From positions 1-64,000 of the forward strand of contig CAJCIQ010000104.1 in assembly GCA_903970475.1 (NCBI GenBank): a DNA stretch of 64,000 bases, in the 5' to 3' direction. Source of the DNA: Beijerinckiaceae bacterium (GTDB taxonomy: Bacteria; Bacteroidota; Bacteroidia; Chitinophagales; Chitinophagaceae). The translations under genes and the position numbers were made by a program. Of this stretch, positions 1 to 8,779 are shown one piece after another (the first letter of the stretch is position 1; every line of letters begins with the position of its first letter). The notes under the pieces are model-generated. The model did not search any database. It was not told the DNA's origin and saw only the letters and a program-made list of their open reading frames with translations.

Positions 1-65
1 AGGAATATTTTCAGCTTACGGTTAACAGGCATAAATAATAATCAAACCTACGTATCTTTCGGGGA

Positions 66-638
66 ATGGAGAAAGTCATATTGGGCATCGATCCTGGAAC
101 CCTGGTCATGGGTTATGGATTGATTGCGGTGGATAATAAGAAAGCACGTTTACTGACTATGGGCGTGCTGAAACTGTCTGCAAAGAAAGACAGCTATGAA
201 AGACTGCACCTGATCCATCAAAAAATCAGCAACCTCGTTAACGAATATAAGCCGGATTCTTTCGCCATAGAAGCCCCCTTCTTTGGGAAAAACGTGCAAA
301 GTATGCTCAAATTGGGAAGAGCCCAGGGTGTAGCCATTGCTGCGGCCATGATGGCTGGTCTCTCCGTGATGGAATATTCACCCAAAACGGTAAAGCAAAC
401 CATTACCGGTAACGGAAATGCGGACAAGGAGCAGGTCTGGAAAATGCTCCAATATATTCTTTCTTTTGAAGGACGTCCAGAGTACCTGGATGCCACAGAC
501 GGAGTGGCGGTTGCTTTGTGCCATCATTATCAGAAGTCTTCCATCGGAGGTACGCTGACTCCCGGCAAAAAAGGCACCAAAAAAACCAAAGACGCCTGGG
601 CCGATTTTCTGACCCAGAACCCAGGACGCGTCGGCTAG
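66..638 (+). CDS. ruvC: Holliday junction endodeoxyribonuclease RuvC
   Basis: Encodes a 190-residue RuvC, the nuclease that cuts Holliday junctions symmetrically after RuvAB branch migration. The four acidic metal-binding residues of the RNase H-like fold are visible: D9 in the GIDPGT motif, E69 in IEAPFF, and D142 and D145 near DATDGVAVALCH. The length is near the family norm, with a short Lys-rich C-terminal extension. A near-consensus -7 element (TATCTTTC, 53-60) lies 5 nt before the ATG, so the mRNA may be almost leaderless. It converges on the HIT gene and their stop codons overlap by 4 nt. The assignment is secure. Confidence 0.95.
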   Translation: MEKVILGIDPGTLVMGYGLIAVDNKKARLLTMGVLKLSAKKDSYERLHLIHQKISNLVNEYKPDSFAIEAPFFGKNVQSMLKLGRAQGVAIAAAMMAGLSVMEYSPKTVKQTITGNGNADKEQVWKMLQYILSFEGRPEYLDATDGVAVALCHHYQKSSIGGTLTPGKKGTKKTKDAWADFLTQNPGRVG

Positions 639-1027
639 GCCAACGCCCCGATAATCTTCCGCTGAATAGCCTCCAATTCCTCAGGCGTAAGCTTGCGTTT
701 ACCCCGTGTGAAATTCAGGTCATCTGCCGAGTTAATGGGCAGCAAATGCAGGTGCGCATGAGGCACCTCCAATCCAACTACGCTTATACCGCACCGGTTG
801 CAATCAAAAGCTTTTTCAATCGCTTTGGCTATGGGCCTGGCAAATAACAAGATCTCCGAAAGAAAGGTTTCAGGTAAATCAAAAAATTGGTCTACCTCTA
901 CTTTGGGCACTACCAATACATGCCCCTCTACCAGGGGGAATATGTCCAGGAAGGCAAAAAATTGGTCATTTTCCGCCACGGCATAACTGGGAATATCCCC
1001 GGCAATAATCTTAGAAAACAGTGTCAT
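635..1027 (-). CDS. HIT family hydrolase
   Basis: A 130-residue histidine triad protein. The signature HxHxH is at H90, H92 and H94 (HAHLHLLP), and the N-terminus (FSKIIAGDIPSY) is typical of the HINT/Fhit-like branch, which hydrolyses nucleoside phosphoramidates or dinucleoside polyphosphates. The physiological substrate cannot be read from the sequence. It starts 9 nt after the greA stop on the same strand, so it is probably co-transcribed with greA. This greA-HIT pairing is common in Bacteroidetes. Confidence 0.93.
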   Translation of the reverse strand: MTLFSKIIAGDIPSYAVAENDQFFAFLDIFPLVEGHVLVVPKVEVDQFFDLPETFLSEILLFARPIAKAIEKAFDCNRCGISVVGLEVPHAHLHLLPINSADDLNFTRGKRKLTPEELEAIQRKIIGALA

Positions 1028-1036
1028 GGTAATGGC

Positions 1037-1510
1037 TCAGATCCCTATTTTTTCAACCTTGAATTTCATTACCCCGTTAGGCGCGTGGATTTCAGCCACG
1101 TCACCCACAACCTTTCCCAATAACCCTTTTCCAATGGGAGATGTTACAGAAATCTTACCCAATTTGAGGTCTGCTTCCTTCTCTGAAACGATCTGGTAAG
1201 TCACCTGCTTTTTGGTAACCGTATTGGTAATCGTCACTTTGGTCAGTATGGATACTTTGGAGGTATCTATAGTATCTGTGTCCACTAACCTGGCATTGGC
1301 AATGGCGTTTTCCAATTCTGCTATTTTGGCTTCATGCAAGCCCTGGGCTTCTTTGGCTGCATCGTATTCTGCGTTTTCCCTGAGATCACCCTTCTCTCTG
1401 GCCTCTGCAATGGCATGGGCAATCTCCGCCCTTCCAGTTGTTTTGAGACGAACCAGTTCTTCTTTCATACTATCCAGGGTTGGCCTGGTCAGGTAATTAA
1501 TACCGCTCAT
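1037..1510 (-). CDS. greA: Transcription elongation factor GreA
   Basis: A 157-residue Gre factor that rescues backtracked RNA polymerase by stimulating transcript cleavage. The N-terminal coiled coil carries the conserved tip GDLRENAEY (residues 41-49), with acidic D42 and E45 that reach the polymerase active site. The C-terminal half is the FKBP-like domain ending near the SPIGKGLLGK motif. A TAGGTTTG promoter element lies at 1537-1544, and an AAGAGGA stretch just before the ATG could act as a ribosome binding site. The HIT gene follows closely. Confidence 0.95.
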   Translation of the reverse strand: MSGINYLTRPTLDSMKEELVRLKTTGRAEIAHAIAEAREKGDLRENAEYDAAKEAQGLHEAKIAELENAIANARLVDTDTIDTSKVSILTKVTITNTVTKKQVTYQIVSEKEADLKLGKISVTSPIGKGLLGKVVGDVAEIHAPNGVMKFKVEKIGI

Positions 1511-1536
1511 AATTCCTCTTTTTTAGCATCAACAAT

Positions 1537-1544
1537 CAAACCTA
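1537..1544 (-). promoter_or_regulatory. Promoter -7 element of greA
   Basis: Reads TAGGTTTG on the minus strand, an exact match to the Bacteroidetes TAnnTTTG consensus. It lies 26 nt before the greA ATG, giving a leader of about 20 nt. Confidence 0.55.
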
Positions 1545-1607
1545 TCCGTTACATGTCTAATGTAACCGTGAGTCCACATGAGAGTAACGGCATGGATGGA
1601 TTTAGTG

Positions 1608-1642
1608 AAAAAAAATACAACGCCACTTTTTAAGTAGCGTTG
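1608..1642 (-). terminator. Intrinsic terminator after the ksgA-dehydrogenase genes
   Basis: A hairpin with arms at 1618-1627 and 1633-1642 (outer six pairs perfect, one G-T wobble on the minus strand) is followed on that strand by eight T residues (A tract at 1608-1615). It sits just downstream of the dehydrogenase stop, so it should end the ksgA-dehydrogenase transcript. Confidence 0.75.
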
Positions 1643-1690
1643 CATGATATCTGCAAATATACCGATATGATTAAAGATACAAAATTCCGC

Positions 1691-2620
1691 CTATTTGTCA
1701 AGCCCTAATTTTTCCAGGATGACTTGGCTCATCTTAAAAAAAGCTTCATGTGTATATCCAGCAATATGAGGGGTTACGATGACATTTGGTTGGGCTGTCA
1801 GCCAGGAAAGCCTTTGGTGTTCATACTCGGAATAGGTGGCTAATTTCTCATTTTCCAGCACATCCAAACCGGCCCCGGCAACTTTACCCTCCTTTAGGGC
1901 TGCCACCAAAGCATCGGTGTCTACGACTTCTCCTCTACAAGTGTTCAGGAAGTAGGGCTTCCTACCCAACGCATCGAATAAAGCCTTCGAAGCCATATGC
2001 CTTGTTTCGGCGGTAAGCGGAACGTGAAAGCTGATCACATCCGCATAGCGGCATACCTGTTCCAGGCTTGCTTCCCTGATATAATCATGGGCAAAGCCGG
2101 CTTTATATTTATCGTATGCCAAGACGGTCACGTCAAAGCCCCGAAGTTTTTTGGCAAATGCACCGCCCGTATGTCCATATCCAATAATGCCCACCGTCTT
2201 CCCATTCAACTCCCAACCCCTGTTGGCTTCCCGTTTCCAGAGGCCCTGTTGTACTTCATGGTGCGCCCATACAATCCTGTTCATTAATGCCAGCAACACT
2301 CCCAGGGCTTGTTCACCGACGGCGTCACAATTTCCTTCCGGACTACTGACGACTGTAATGTTTTTGGAACGGGCATACTCCACATCTATCAATTCCATCC
2401 CTGATCCCAGGCGACCTATCCATTTGAGACGAGAGGCCTTTTCCAACAAAAGACGATCAATGGGAAGCCTGGTTGAAACAACCAACCCTTCTGCTTCCGG
2501 TATGGTTTCAGATAATTCCCGGTAATTAATTTCTGGTTGATAGGCTACTATATATCCTTTCTCTTCTAATTTGCTGCGGAGGATCTCATGACTAGCCGCC
2601 GTAATAATCACTTTTGACAT
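1691..2620 (-). CDS. D-isomer 2-hydroxyacid dehydrogenase (phosphoglycerate dehydrogenase-like)
   Basis: A 309-residue NAD-dependent D-2-hydroxyacid dehydrogenase. The Rossmann motif GxGxxG is at G147-G152 (GYGHTGG). The catalytic set is R229 (TCRGEVVD), E258 and H285 (VTPHIAGYT). It lacks the C-terminal ACT domain of classical SerA, so it is either a short phosphoglycerate dehydrogenase or another member of the superfamily; the substrate is not decided by sequence. It follows ksgA by 9 nt but has its own perfect -7 element overlapping the ksgA stop codon. Confidence 0.88.
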   Translation of the reverse strand: MSKVIITAASHEILRSKLEEKGYIVAYQPEINYRELSETIPEAEGLVVSTRLPIDRLLLEKASRLKWIGRLGSGMELIDVEYARSKNITVVSSPEGNCDAVGEQALGVLLALMNRIVWAHHEVQQGLWKREANRGWELNGKTVGIIGYGHTGGAFAKKLRGFDVTVLAYDKYKAGFAHDYIREASLEQVCRYADVISFHVPLTAETRHMASKALFDALGRKPYFLNTCRGEVVDTDALVAALKEGKVAGAGLDVLENEKLATYSEYEHQRLSWLTAQPNVIVTPHIAGYTHEAFFKMSQVILEKLGLDK

Positions 2621-2624
2621 ACTG

Positions 2625-2632
2625 CAAATTTA
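2625..2632 (-). promoter_or_regulatory. Promoter -7 element of the dehydrogenase gene, overlapping the ksgA stop codon
   Basis: TAAATTTG on the minus strand, an exact TAnnTTTG match, ends 4 nt before the ATG at 2620. Its first three bases are the TAA stop codon of ksgA. A transcript from here would have no leader. Confidence 0.5.
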
Positions 2633-3382
2633 GGACATCCGGTGCGTAAGCGCAGCAAAGGCCTCCACACTCAACTGTTCAGCCCTTTTATTGAATAGGG
2701 GATCTTCCAATTCCTTTTCTGAAAACAAGCCCCTGACGGCGTTACGAAGCATCTTACGTCTTTGGTTAAAAGCCGCCTTCACCAGCTTACTCAAGTCTTC
2801 CGCACTCCTGAAATTGGGAATATCCCCCCGGGGGACAAGGCGAATAACCGCACTTTTTACCTTTGGTGGGGGATTAAAGGCCTCTTCACTGACTTCAAAA
2901 AGGTATTCTACCTTAAAGTAGGTTTGAACCAGTACACTGAGTATGCCGTAGGTTTTACTCCCTTCCTTTGCGGCTATCCTTTGGGCTACTTCCTTTTGGA
3001 ACATGCCGATCATGACCAGCACTTGATCTTTCCATTCCAATACACGGAAAAGGATTTGGGAAGAAATATTATAGGGGAAGTTGCCGACCATGGTAAAGGG
3101 TACATCGAAAGGGGCGTCCATCTCCAAGACACTCTGGTGAATTATTTTCCCCCTTATTGCCGGGTATTGACTAAGCAAATAATCCACTTTTTCCTGATCC
3201 AGCTCTACTGCCTTAAAGTCCACACCCTTCAAATCCAAGAGGTATTTGGTCAACGCTCCGCCTCCCGGTCCGACCTCCAGCAAGTGATCCAATGGCCCCT
3301 CACCCAGGGCAGCCACTATCCTTTGGCTCACGCTTTCATCCTTCAAAAAATGCTGTCCCAGTGATTTCTTCAGGGTGTACAT
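2630..3382 (-). CDS. ksgA: 16S rRNA dimethyladenosine transferase KsgA/RsmA
   Basis: A 250-residue methyltransferase that dimethylates the two adjacent adenines near the 3' end of 16S rRNA, a late step of small-subunit assembly. The N-terminal motif KSLGQHFLKD, the SAM-binding GPGGGALT loop (about 38-45) and the catalytic NFPY (101-104) are all present, and the length matches the family. It is divergent from pdxA, with a 57-bp shared upstream region. A TACTTTTG element ends 5 nt before the ATG, suggesting a leaderless mRNA. Confidence 0.96.
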   Translation of the reverse strand: MYTLKKSLGQHFLKDESVSQRIVAALGEGPLDHLLEVGPGGGALTKYLLDLKGVDFKAVELDQEKVDYLLSQYPAIRGKIIHQSVLEMDAPFDVPFTMVGNFPYNISSQILFRVLEWKDQVLVMIGMFQKEVAQRIAAKEGSKTYGILSVLVQTYFKVEYLFEVSEEAFNPPPKVKSAVIRLVPRGDIPNFRSAEDLSKLVKAAFNQRRKMLRNAVRGLFSEKELEDPLFNKRAEQLSVEAFAALTHRMS

Positions 3383-3387
3383 GGGCG

Positions 3388-3395
3388 CAAAAGTA
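3388..3395 (-). promoter_or_regulatory. Promoter -7 element of ksgA
   Basis: TACTTTTG on the minus strand (exact TAnnTTTG) is 5 nt from the ksgA ATG. No convincing TTTG -33 element is visible at the usual distance. Confidence 0.5.
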
Positions 3396-3439
3396 AACCA
3401 ATGTGCGGATATGCCTATCTTTACCCCAAATTTACCTGG

Positions 3440-4531
3440 ATGTCCTTAGATATAAAGAAGCCCGTCATTGGCTTAAGTACGGGAGATATAAACGGTATCG
3501 GACTAGAGCTGATCATCAAAGCGCTCAGCGATCCCCGGATGCTGGAACTGTTCACCCCCGTTATTTTCGGATCTGCAAAAGTGCTCAACTTTTATCGTAA
3601 GTCCATCCCGGAACTCAATTTCAACTACCATACCCTTAAGGATATGGGACATGTTAACCCCAAAATGGTCAACCTGATCAATTGTTGGGAAGAGGATATC
3701 AACATCACCCCTGGTCAGTTGACGGAGGTGGGTGGGAAATATGCCATCAAGTCCTTATTCAGTGCTGTGCAGGCCCTCAAAAACCAGGAAATAGATGGGC
3801 TGGTAACAGCGCCCATTCATAAGAGCAACGTTCAATCTGCTGATTTCCCCCATACCGGACATACCCCTTACCTCAAAGCAGCCTTCCAGGCCCAGGAAGT
3901 CCTCATGCTCATGACAGCTCCCAACCTAAGGGTTGGATTGGTCACTGAACATGTGCCCATTAAGGACGTAGCCCAATACATCACCAGGGAAAACCTCACC
4001 GCCAAAATAACCCTCCTGCATGAAGCCCTGAGAAGGGATTTCGGTATTGAAAAACCCAAAATCGCCGTGCTGGGACTCAATCCACATGCTGGAGACGAAG
4101 GGTTGATCGGTAAAGAAGAGGAAACCATTATTAAACCCACTATTAAAGACCTGAAACACCACAATATGCTGGTCTTTGGTCCTTACAGTGCCGATGCCTT
4201 CTTTGCCAGGGGACAATATGAGAAATTCGATGCCGTAATGGCCATGTACCATGACCAGGGGCTGATCCCCTTCAAATACCTGGATACCGATGAGGGCGTA
4301 AATTTCACCGCAGGTCTCAAGGGTGTGCGCACTTCTCCAGACCATGGGACGGCTTTTGATATTGCGGGAAAAAACAAGGGAGATGCATCCTCCCTGATAG
4401 CCGCTATTTTCTCCTGCGTAGATATAGTTCGCCAGCGCTGGGAGTACACAGAAAACCATAAGAATCCGCTGAAAAAGATTTCCGCCCAGGTAGTTGGTAA
4501 CATCGAAGACGAAAGGGGTCAGGAAGAATAG
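3440..4531 (+). CDS. pdxA: 4-hydroxythreonine-4-phosphate dehydrogenase PdxA
   Basis: A 363-residue PdxA that oxidises 4-phosphohydroxy-L-threonine in the DXP-dependent pyridoxal phosphate pathway. Family motifs seen are GLSTGDINGIG at the N-terminus, APIHK, HTGHTPYL with a metal-binding His, NPHAGD, MYHDQGLIPFK, and the closing segment with SPDHGTAFDIAG. I chose the ATG at 3440 because homology begins just after it; the upstream in-frame ATG adds 13 unconserved residues. A near-consensus TATCTTTA (3416-3423) lies 16 nt upstream. It is divergent from ksgA. Confidence 0.94.
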   Translation: MSLDIKKPVIGLSTGDINGIGLELIIKALSDPRMLELFTPVIFGSAKVLNFYRKSIPELNFNYHTLKDMGHVNPKMVNLINCWEEDINITPGQLTEVGGKYAIKSLFSAVQALKNQEIDGLVTAPIHKSNVQSADFPHTGHTPYLKAAFQAQEVLMLMTAPNLRVGLVTEHVPIKDVAQYITRENLTAKITLLHEALRRDFGIEKPKIAVLGLNPHAGDEGLIGKEEETIIKPTIKDLKHHNMLVFGPYSADAFFARGQYEKFDAVMAMYHDQGLIPFKYLDTDEGVNFTAGLKGVRTSPDHGTAFDIAGKNKGDASSLIAAIFSCVDIVRQRWEYTENHKNPLKKISAQVVGNIEDERGQEE

Positions 4532-4552
4532 CTTCGCGGCCCCCAGCCCCCC

Positions 4553-5308
4553 TTATTGAAACACGGAGGCGGGCACCCCCTTATTGATCTTATAGTTGGC
4601 GTAAGTTAATATGACTTTACCTTTGGCGTCAACTGGGGGTTTGGTGGCTGAAGGTTGGTTTTCCGGATCATAATCCAGGGCCAATCCTTTTGGTAAAGAA
4701 AAGCCTGTGGTATTAAATACAAAAACAGCCTTATCCGGTAGCGCGTAAGCTATATATTTCCCATAATCCAGGTCCAGTTCAAAAGTGCCGTTATTGCGGG
4801 TAGTCGTGACGGCTTTACGTATGAGCAAGTTTTTCTCATCTATGGATAAAGTCAACAACACCACGTCTCCACTATTCTGCGTGGGTACCAGTTTCACTAT
4901 CCTTAACACGGTACTCCCCATCGTTTCAGCGCCGGCATCTATAGCTGCATAATCATTTTGGTTCAACACCCCGCTCAGGTTGAGGTTAAGCCCCCCCTTC
5001 GGCAAAATGGATATGCCTCCCTGCTTTATAATCCGCAGGTCATTGGGTTTACGGAAGTATACCTTGACCGCAGTAGGTGGCACTTTCATAAAGGATACAG
5101 CTATATCCATTTGCGCATCCCCCGTATAATCATTGACCTGATCGATTTTGGCTTTCACTTTGGCCAGCAGCGTTTGCACCTCTGTGGGAGGCAGCCCGGC
5201 AAGCACGGTGCGCTGGTCAGCAACCGGCGTGTTCGGATCAGCAACCAAGTGAGCCGCCATTAGTGGTCCCAGGACCAGGAAGGTGAATTTCATCATCATA
5301 ATGAGCAT
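4553..5308 (-). CDS. LolA-like secreted protein (outer membrane lipoprotein carrier superfamily)
   Basis: About 251 residues with an N-terminal signal peptide (MMMKFTFLVLGPLMAAH; the start may be at 5308 or a few codons later, since several ATGs are clustered). The body alternates short beta strands, and phrases such as VKVYFRKPNDLRII resemble the LolA/LppX fold that cradles lipid. It starts 4 nt after the ABC permease stop, so it is translated from the same message. This context suggests a periplasmic partner handling a hydrophobic substrate, but its role is inferred only. Confidence 0.65.
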   Translation of the reverse strand: MLIMMMKFTFLVLGPLMAAHLVADPNTPVADQRTVLAGLPPTEVQTLLAKVKAKIDQVNDYTGDAQMDIAVSFMKVPPTAVKVYFRKPNDLRIIKQGGISILPKGGLNLNLSGVLNQNDYAAIDAGAETMGSTVLRIVKLVPTQNSGDVVLLTLSIDEKNLLIRKAVTTTRNNGTFELDLDYGKYIAYALPDKAVFVFNTTGFSLPKGLALDYDPENQPSATKPPVDAKGKVILTYANYKINKGVPASVFQ

Positions 5309-5312
5309 CTGT

Positions 5313-6152
5313 TTAACTCAGAATATCCTTTTTCTTAAATGCCCACCAGGCAATGGCCACAAACAAAAATATATGACCCAACAATATACAAAGTGAGGTA
5401 TAAATCGCTTTATAAGGAACAGGTGTATAGAAAAACCCTTTCCAACCCAACATATGAGTGGTAAACAAGTATGGTTTGACCTTAGAGAAAAAAGGAATAT
5501 CCATAGTGGAGAGAATAGTAGCCACAATGACGATGGAGACCGTTGTAACGATCGGTCCAATGGCATTTTGCGCAAAAACAGAAAGCAAAAATGCCAGGGA
5601 AGCCACTGTCATCATAGCCACAATGGCAAAGCCAAATGCCGCTGCATATCGCCATAATACATCTGAAGCCTGATGAATGTCCACCTCCCCTCCTCTGAGG
5701 ATCATCAGGTCACCCACCCCAAAAATAAGTATGGAGCCTAGTAAGCCCAGCAACGCCATCCAAAGCAATAAGGAGATCGTATAGACGAGGGTAGCGCCCC
5801 ATTTTGCCGCCAGCAATTCACCTCTGCCAGAAGGCTTGGTCAATAACAGCCTCAAGGTGCCTAATCCAGCTTCTCCAGCTATCATGTCTCCTGCAACCAA
5901 GGCAATCAGCAAGGGGATCTGCATGAGGAAAGTCTGCAAAATGATATAACAGACCAGGTAACCATTGACAATCTTACCGCTGATATCAAAAGATCCCGTC
6001 AACGGCTGCATACCAAAGCGTATATAGGAATCCCCATCCGCATAGAAAGCTAATTGAAACAACCAGACCATCACCGCAATAGCGACAAAGCTGATATAAG
6101 TCCTGGGCTTTCTGAATATCTTCCAGAGTTCAATGCGTAAAAGGGGCCACAT
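5313..6152 (-). CDS. ABC-2 type transporter permease
   Basis: A 279-residue membrane protein with about six hydrophobic segments. The opening MWPLLRIELWKIFRKPRTYI is characteristic of ABC-2 permeases of the NatB/BcrB type, as is GEAGLGTLRLLLTKP in the middle. It overlaps the end of the ATPase gene by 23 nt, so the two are translationally coupled and form one transporter. The substrate is unknown; family members export antibiotics, lipids or ions. Confidence 0.88.
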   Translation of the reverse strand: MWPLLRIELWKIFRKPRTYISFVAIAVMVWLFQLAFYADGDSYIRFGMQPLTGSFDISGKIVNGYLVCYIILQTFLMQIPLLIALVAGDMIAGEAGLGTLRLLLTKPSGRGELLAAKWGATLVYTISLLLWMALLGLLGSILIFGVGDLMILRGGEVDIHQASDVLWRYAAAFGFAIVAMMTVASLAFLLSVFAQNAIGPIVTTVSIVIVATILSTMDIPFFSKVKPYLFTTHMLGWKGFFYTPVPYKAIYTSLCILLGHIFLFVAIAWWAFKKKDILS

Positions 6153-7125
6153 GTTGAGCAGAGGTCGTTAATTGTAAAAAATAATCTTCCAGGGAATGAC
6201 GGGGCTCCAGGCTGATCACCCCAATACCCATTTGCACCAGGGCTTCATTAAACCGGGGAATGTCCTCCTTATTCATTTGAAGCGCTATAGGTCCCGAGTC
6301 TCCGTTTTGCGCACCAGCGTTTCGATCCGGAGCGACAGGCGCCCGGTTTGGCCTGAGTTCACCAGCCTTCAGCGCTTTAGCCCAAATGGAGGCCTCCAAC
6401 ATGCGACGGGCGCCCTCATTATTGGTGCTGTCCAGAAAAACAATGGTCTTAGAAGGATCCAGCAGTGCGCTCATGTCCCCCTCCACCACCTTTGTTCCCT
6501 TATCCATAATCAACATCCGGTTAGCAATGACCTGCATCTCGGCCAGTAAATGAGAAGAGACGATTAATGTTTTGTTCCTATCCCGACTCAGGTGCAAGAT
6601 CAAATGACGGATATCTGCTATCCCCTGAGGATCTAATCCATTGGTGGGTTCGTCCAAAATAATCAAGGCTGGATCGTTGACCAGCGCCACGGCTATCCCC
6701 AGTCTTTGTTTCATCCCCATGGAATATGTGTGCACCTTATCTGTAGCCCTATCTGCGAGTCCTACTAACTCCAATTGTTGCATCAGCTCCTTTCGCTTAA
6801 TCCGGCCTCCACTAAGTCGGGAAAACAGACTTAAGTTTTCCAGCCCGGAGAAGTAAGGATATAATTCCGGATGTTCTATGACGGCACCTACCTGTTGTAA
6901 GATGGCTTTGCGATGAGAAGAAAGGTTCAATCCAAGGAGCTCTATTTCTCCACTCGTAGGATAGACCAGGGATAACAACATCCTTAGGGTGGTTGATTTT
7001 CCAGCCCCATTCTGGCCCAAAAACCCATAAACATCTCCTTCCTCTACAGAAAAAGAAAGTTCGTCCACTGCTTTTAGTGAGCCGAAGGATTTGGTTAGCC
7101 GCCTGACCTGAGCAATGGTTGCCAT
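6130..7125 (-). CDS. ABC transporter ATP-binding protein
   Basis: A 331-residue ATPase of the CcmA/BcrA class. Walker A GQNGAGKST is at 37-45, the signature YSMGMKQR follows, and Walker B LIILDEPTNG is near 154-163 with a switch histidine in SSHLL. About 100 C-terminal residues beyond the core include a Pro/Arg/Asn-rich stretch and may bind the permease. A weak promoter-like TATATTCG (minus strand, 7171-7178) lies in the 67-nt gap after the regulator gene, together with an imperfect hairpin, so the ABC pair may have its own start site. Confidence 0.92.
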   Translation of the reverse strand: MATIAQVRRLTKSFGSLKAVDELSFSVEEGDVYGFLGQNGAGKSTTLRMLLSLVYPTSGEIELLGLNLSSHRKAILQQVGAVIEHPELYPYFSGLENLSLFSRLSGGRIKRKELMQQLELVGLADRATDKVHTYSMGMKQRLGIAVALVNDPALIILDEPTNGLDPQGIADIRHLILHLSRDRNKTLIVSSHLLAEMQVIANRMLIMDKGTKVVEGDMSALLDPSKTIVFLDSTNNEGARRMLEASIWAKALKAGELRPNRAPVAPDRNAGAQNGDSGPIALQMNKEDIPRFNEALVQMGIGVISLEPRHSLEDYFLQLTTSAQHVAPFTH

Positions 7126-7192
7126 AAGAAATGCCCTGTTACCACGTTTTAATATGGCAGCAGGGCAGCACGAATATACGAAAAATGGGGGC

Positions 7193-7483
7193 TCACCTCC
7201 CTGGCAAATAAGTTTGGAGGGCCTTCACATATTCCTCGAAAGCCAGGATTCCCTTGTCGGTGATTTTACAGACTGTTTGAGGGTAATTGTTCTTGAACTG
7301 TTTAATGATATCCACATACCCCACTTCCTTAAGCTTGTTTAACTGTACACTCAGGTTGCCTGCGGAAGCGCCGGTCTTTTCTTTTAAGAAAGTGAACTCG
7401 GCCTCCTGTACACCAATGAGTAATGACATAATAGCCAGTCTCAGTTGAGAATGCAATATGGGATCAAGTTCCTTGAAGTCCAT
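7193..7483 (-). CDS. Winged-helix transcriptional regulator
   Basis: A 96-residue single-domain winged helix resembling the short MarR/ArsR-like regulators (HTH_34 type) found beside ABC-2 transporters. The recognition-helix region reads GASAGNLSVQLNKLKEVGYV, followed by the wing and the phrase TDKGILAFEEYVKAL. No ligand or metal site is evident. Its start codon lies inside the end of the upstream membrane-protein gene (20-nt overlap), so the two are coupled. It probably represses this cluster. Confidence 0.85.
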   Translation of the reverse strand: MDFKELDPILHSQLRLAIMSLLIGVQEAEFTFLKEKTGASAGNLSVQLNKLKEVGYVDIIKQFKNNYPQTVCKITDKGILAFEEYVKALQTYLPGR

Positions 7484-8108
7484 GATCAGGAGTGGGCGTA
7501 TTGCTCTTTTTGTACCGATGTTTGAGAATGTATCCGGGGATAATCCAGGCGATCAGCATGGCCACCGCCAGCAATAATATATTATAGTCGTAGGGAACAA
7601 AGGGGTAGATCACTGCCAGGGTCCAACATCCAACAGCCCCCCAGATCAAGGGTTTGAAGTTGAGCACCTTCCCAGTCGTAAAAGTCGGGATTCCATACAT
7701 GGAAAGGAGGACGGGGCCATTGAATACGAAGTAATTCATTCCCAGTTGGGTATAAATACTTCCTACAATCAATACCATCACCACCAGGGCTATCAGATAG
7801 GACATCCACACTATACCCAGGAAACGGTCCGCATAGGTGGTCACTTTTCGCCTGCCATGCTTCCTGCGAAGGTAGATATAGTTGTAGACCATGGCTACCC
7901 AGGTCAACATCCATACCATGGAAGACCAGGCTGCATGGAATACATGGTCCAGCACGAAGAACCCAACACTGCAAGCAAAGATAAGCCACCCCCAAAACAA
8001 GTAGAGGTGGCCGTCTTCGTTAAACTGGCTTTTGGCCTGCTGAATCATGTCTTCAATGATCTTCAGGCTTTCCGACTGACTTAACTGATCATTTTGCTCC
8101 TTATCCAT
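7464..8108 (-). CDS. Membrane protein of unknown function
   Basis: A 214-residue protein. About 40 N-terminal polar residues (MDKEQNDQLSQSESLKIIEDM) are followed by five or six hydrophobic segments beginning at LYLFWGWLIFACSVGFFVL and ending in a basic tail. I do not recognise a family with certainty. Overlap with the downstream winged-helix gene suggests that the two proteins work together, for example as a membrane sensor controlling the regulator. That is inference. Confidence 0.75.
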   Translation of the reverse strand: MDKEQNDQLSQSESLKIIEDMIQQAKSQFNEDGHLYLFWGWLIFACSVGFFVLDHVFHAAWSSMVWMLTWVAMVYNYIYLRRKHGRRKVTTYADRFLGIVWMSYLIALVVMVLIVGSIYTQLGMNYFVFNGPVLLSMYGIPTFTTGKVLNFKPLIWGAVGCWTLAVIYPFVPYDYNILLLAVAMLIAWIIPGYILKHRYKKSNTPTPDHGLQGT

Positions 8109-8126
8109 AAATAATGATATGCTCCC

Positions 8127-8768
8127 TTAATTACACTGGGAAAGGAAATATTGGGTGGCGCCCTTGCCCCAGCGTGGCGCTATATCCGTTGCAGGTTTAA
8201 AGGTCCCGAACATGGAAAGTGCCTTTTCAAAAATAGGCTTTGCTACTGATTTACCACCACCGAAAGCCTCAGGTGTGTAAAACTTTGCCTGACCCTGAAG
8301 ATAAACCGGACGAGGATTGGTGGAATCCAGTGCTATAGATTTATTGAGGGCCTCTGCACTGGCTGCCCCATACTGCATATACCTGTTCTGGGGATCAACC
8401 ATCATGTGTGCCGTAGCAATCATGGACCTGATCACGTAGGTCTCAGAATTAGGCTTATCCAGGGTTTCAGCCTTAGTAATGAGTTCATCGGCTTTATCGG
8501 CAATCTCATCAGCTTTGCTGTTATCGTTTCCCAGGAATGCGGTCATTACTTTGCAATAAGCGGCATAATAATACGGAAGGGCCAGTGTTTTCTCGGCGTC
8601 CGCAATTCGCTCAAAACGGTTCCCCAAATCCACTACTGAGCTTAAGGAATGCGCCGTATCCAGCAACGCGACGTTTTGTTCCATGACACGCTGATACTTG
8701 GCGCTTTGTGCATAGGTAATGTTGACAGCCAACAGTAGCGTTAGCGAAAAAAACAGTAAATGTTTCAT
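8127..8768 (-). CDS. Secreted alpha-helical (TPR-like) protein
   Basis: A 213-residue protein with a signal peptide ending near NITYAQ. The mature part is almost wholly helical, with TPR-like phrases (ALPYYYAAYCKVMTA; AEALNKSIALDSTNPRPVYLQGQAKFY is split over two helices). It lies 11 nt after the TonB receptor gene and is probably its periplasmic companion. The ligand and catalytic role are unknown, and no active-site motif is visible. Confidence 0.72.
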   Translation of the reverse strand: MKHLLFFSLTLLLAVNITYAQSAKYQRVMEQNVALLDTAHSLSSVVDLGNRFERIADAEKTLALPYYYAAYCKVMTAFLGNDNSKADEIADKADELITKAETLDKPNSETYVIRSMIATAHMMVDPQNRYMQYGAASAEALNKSIALDSTNPRPVYLQGQAKFYTPEAFGGGKSVAKPIFEKALSMFGTFKPATDIAPRWGKGATQYFLSQCN

Positions 8769-8779
8769 GTTTCTGAAGT

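Noticed and set aside
2762-3364. 200-codon plus-strand ORF
   Set aside because: Lies entirely opposite ksgA, which has all catalytic motifs.
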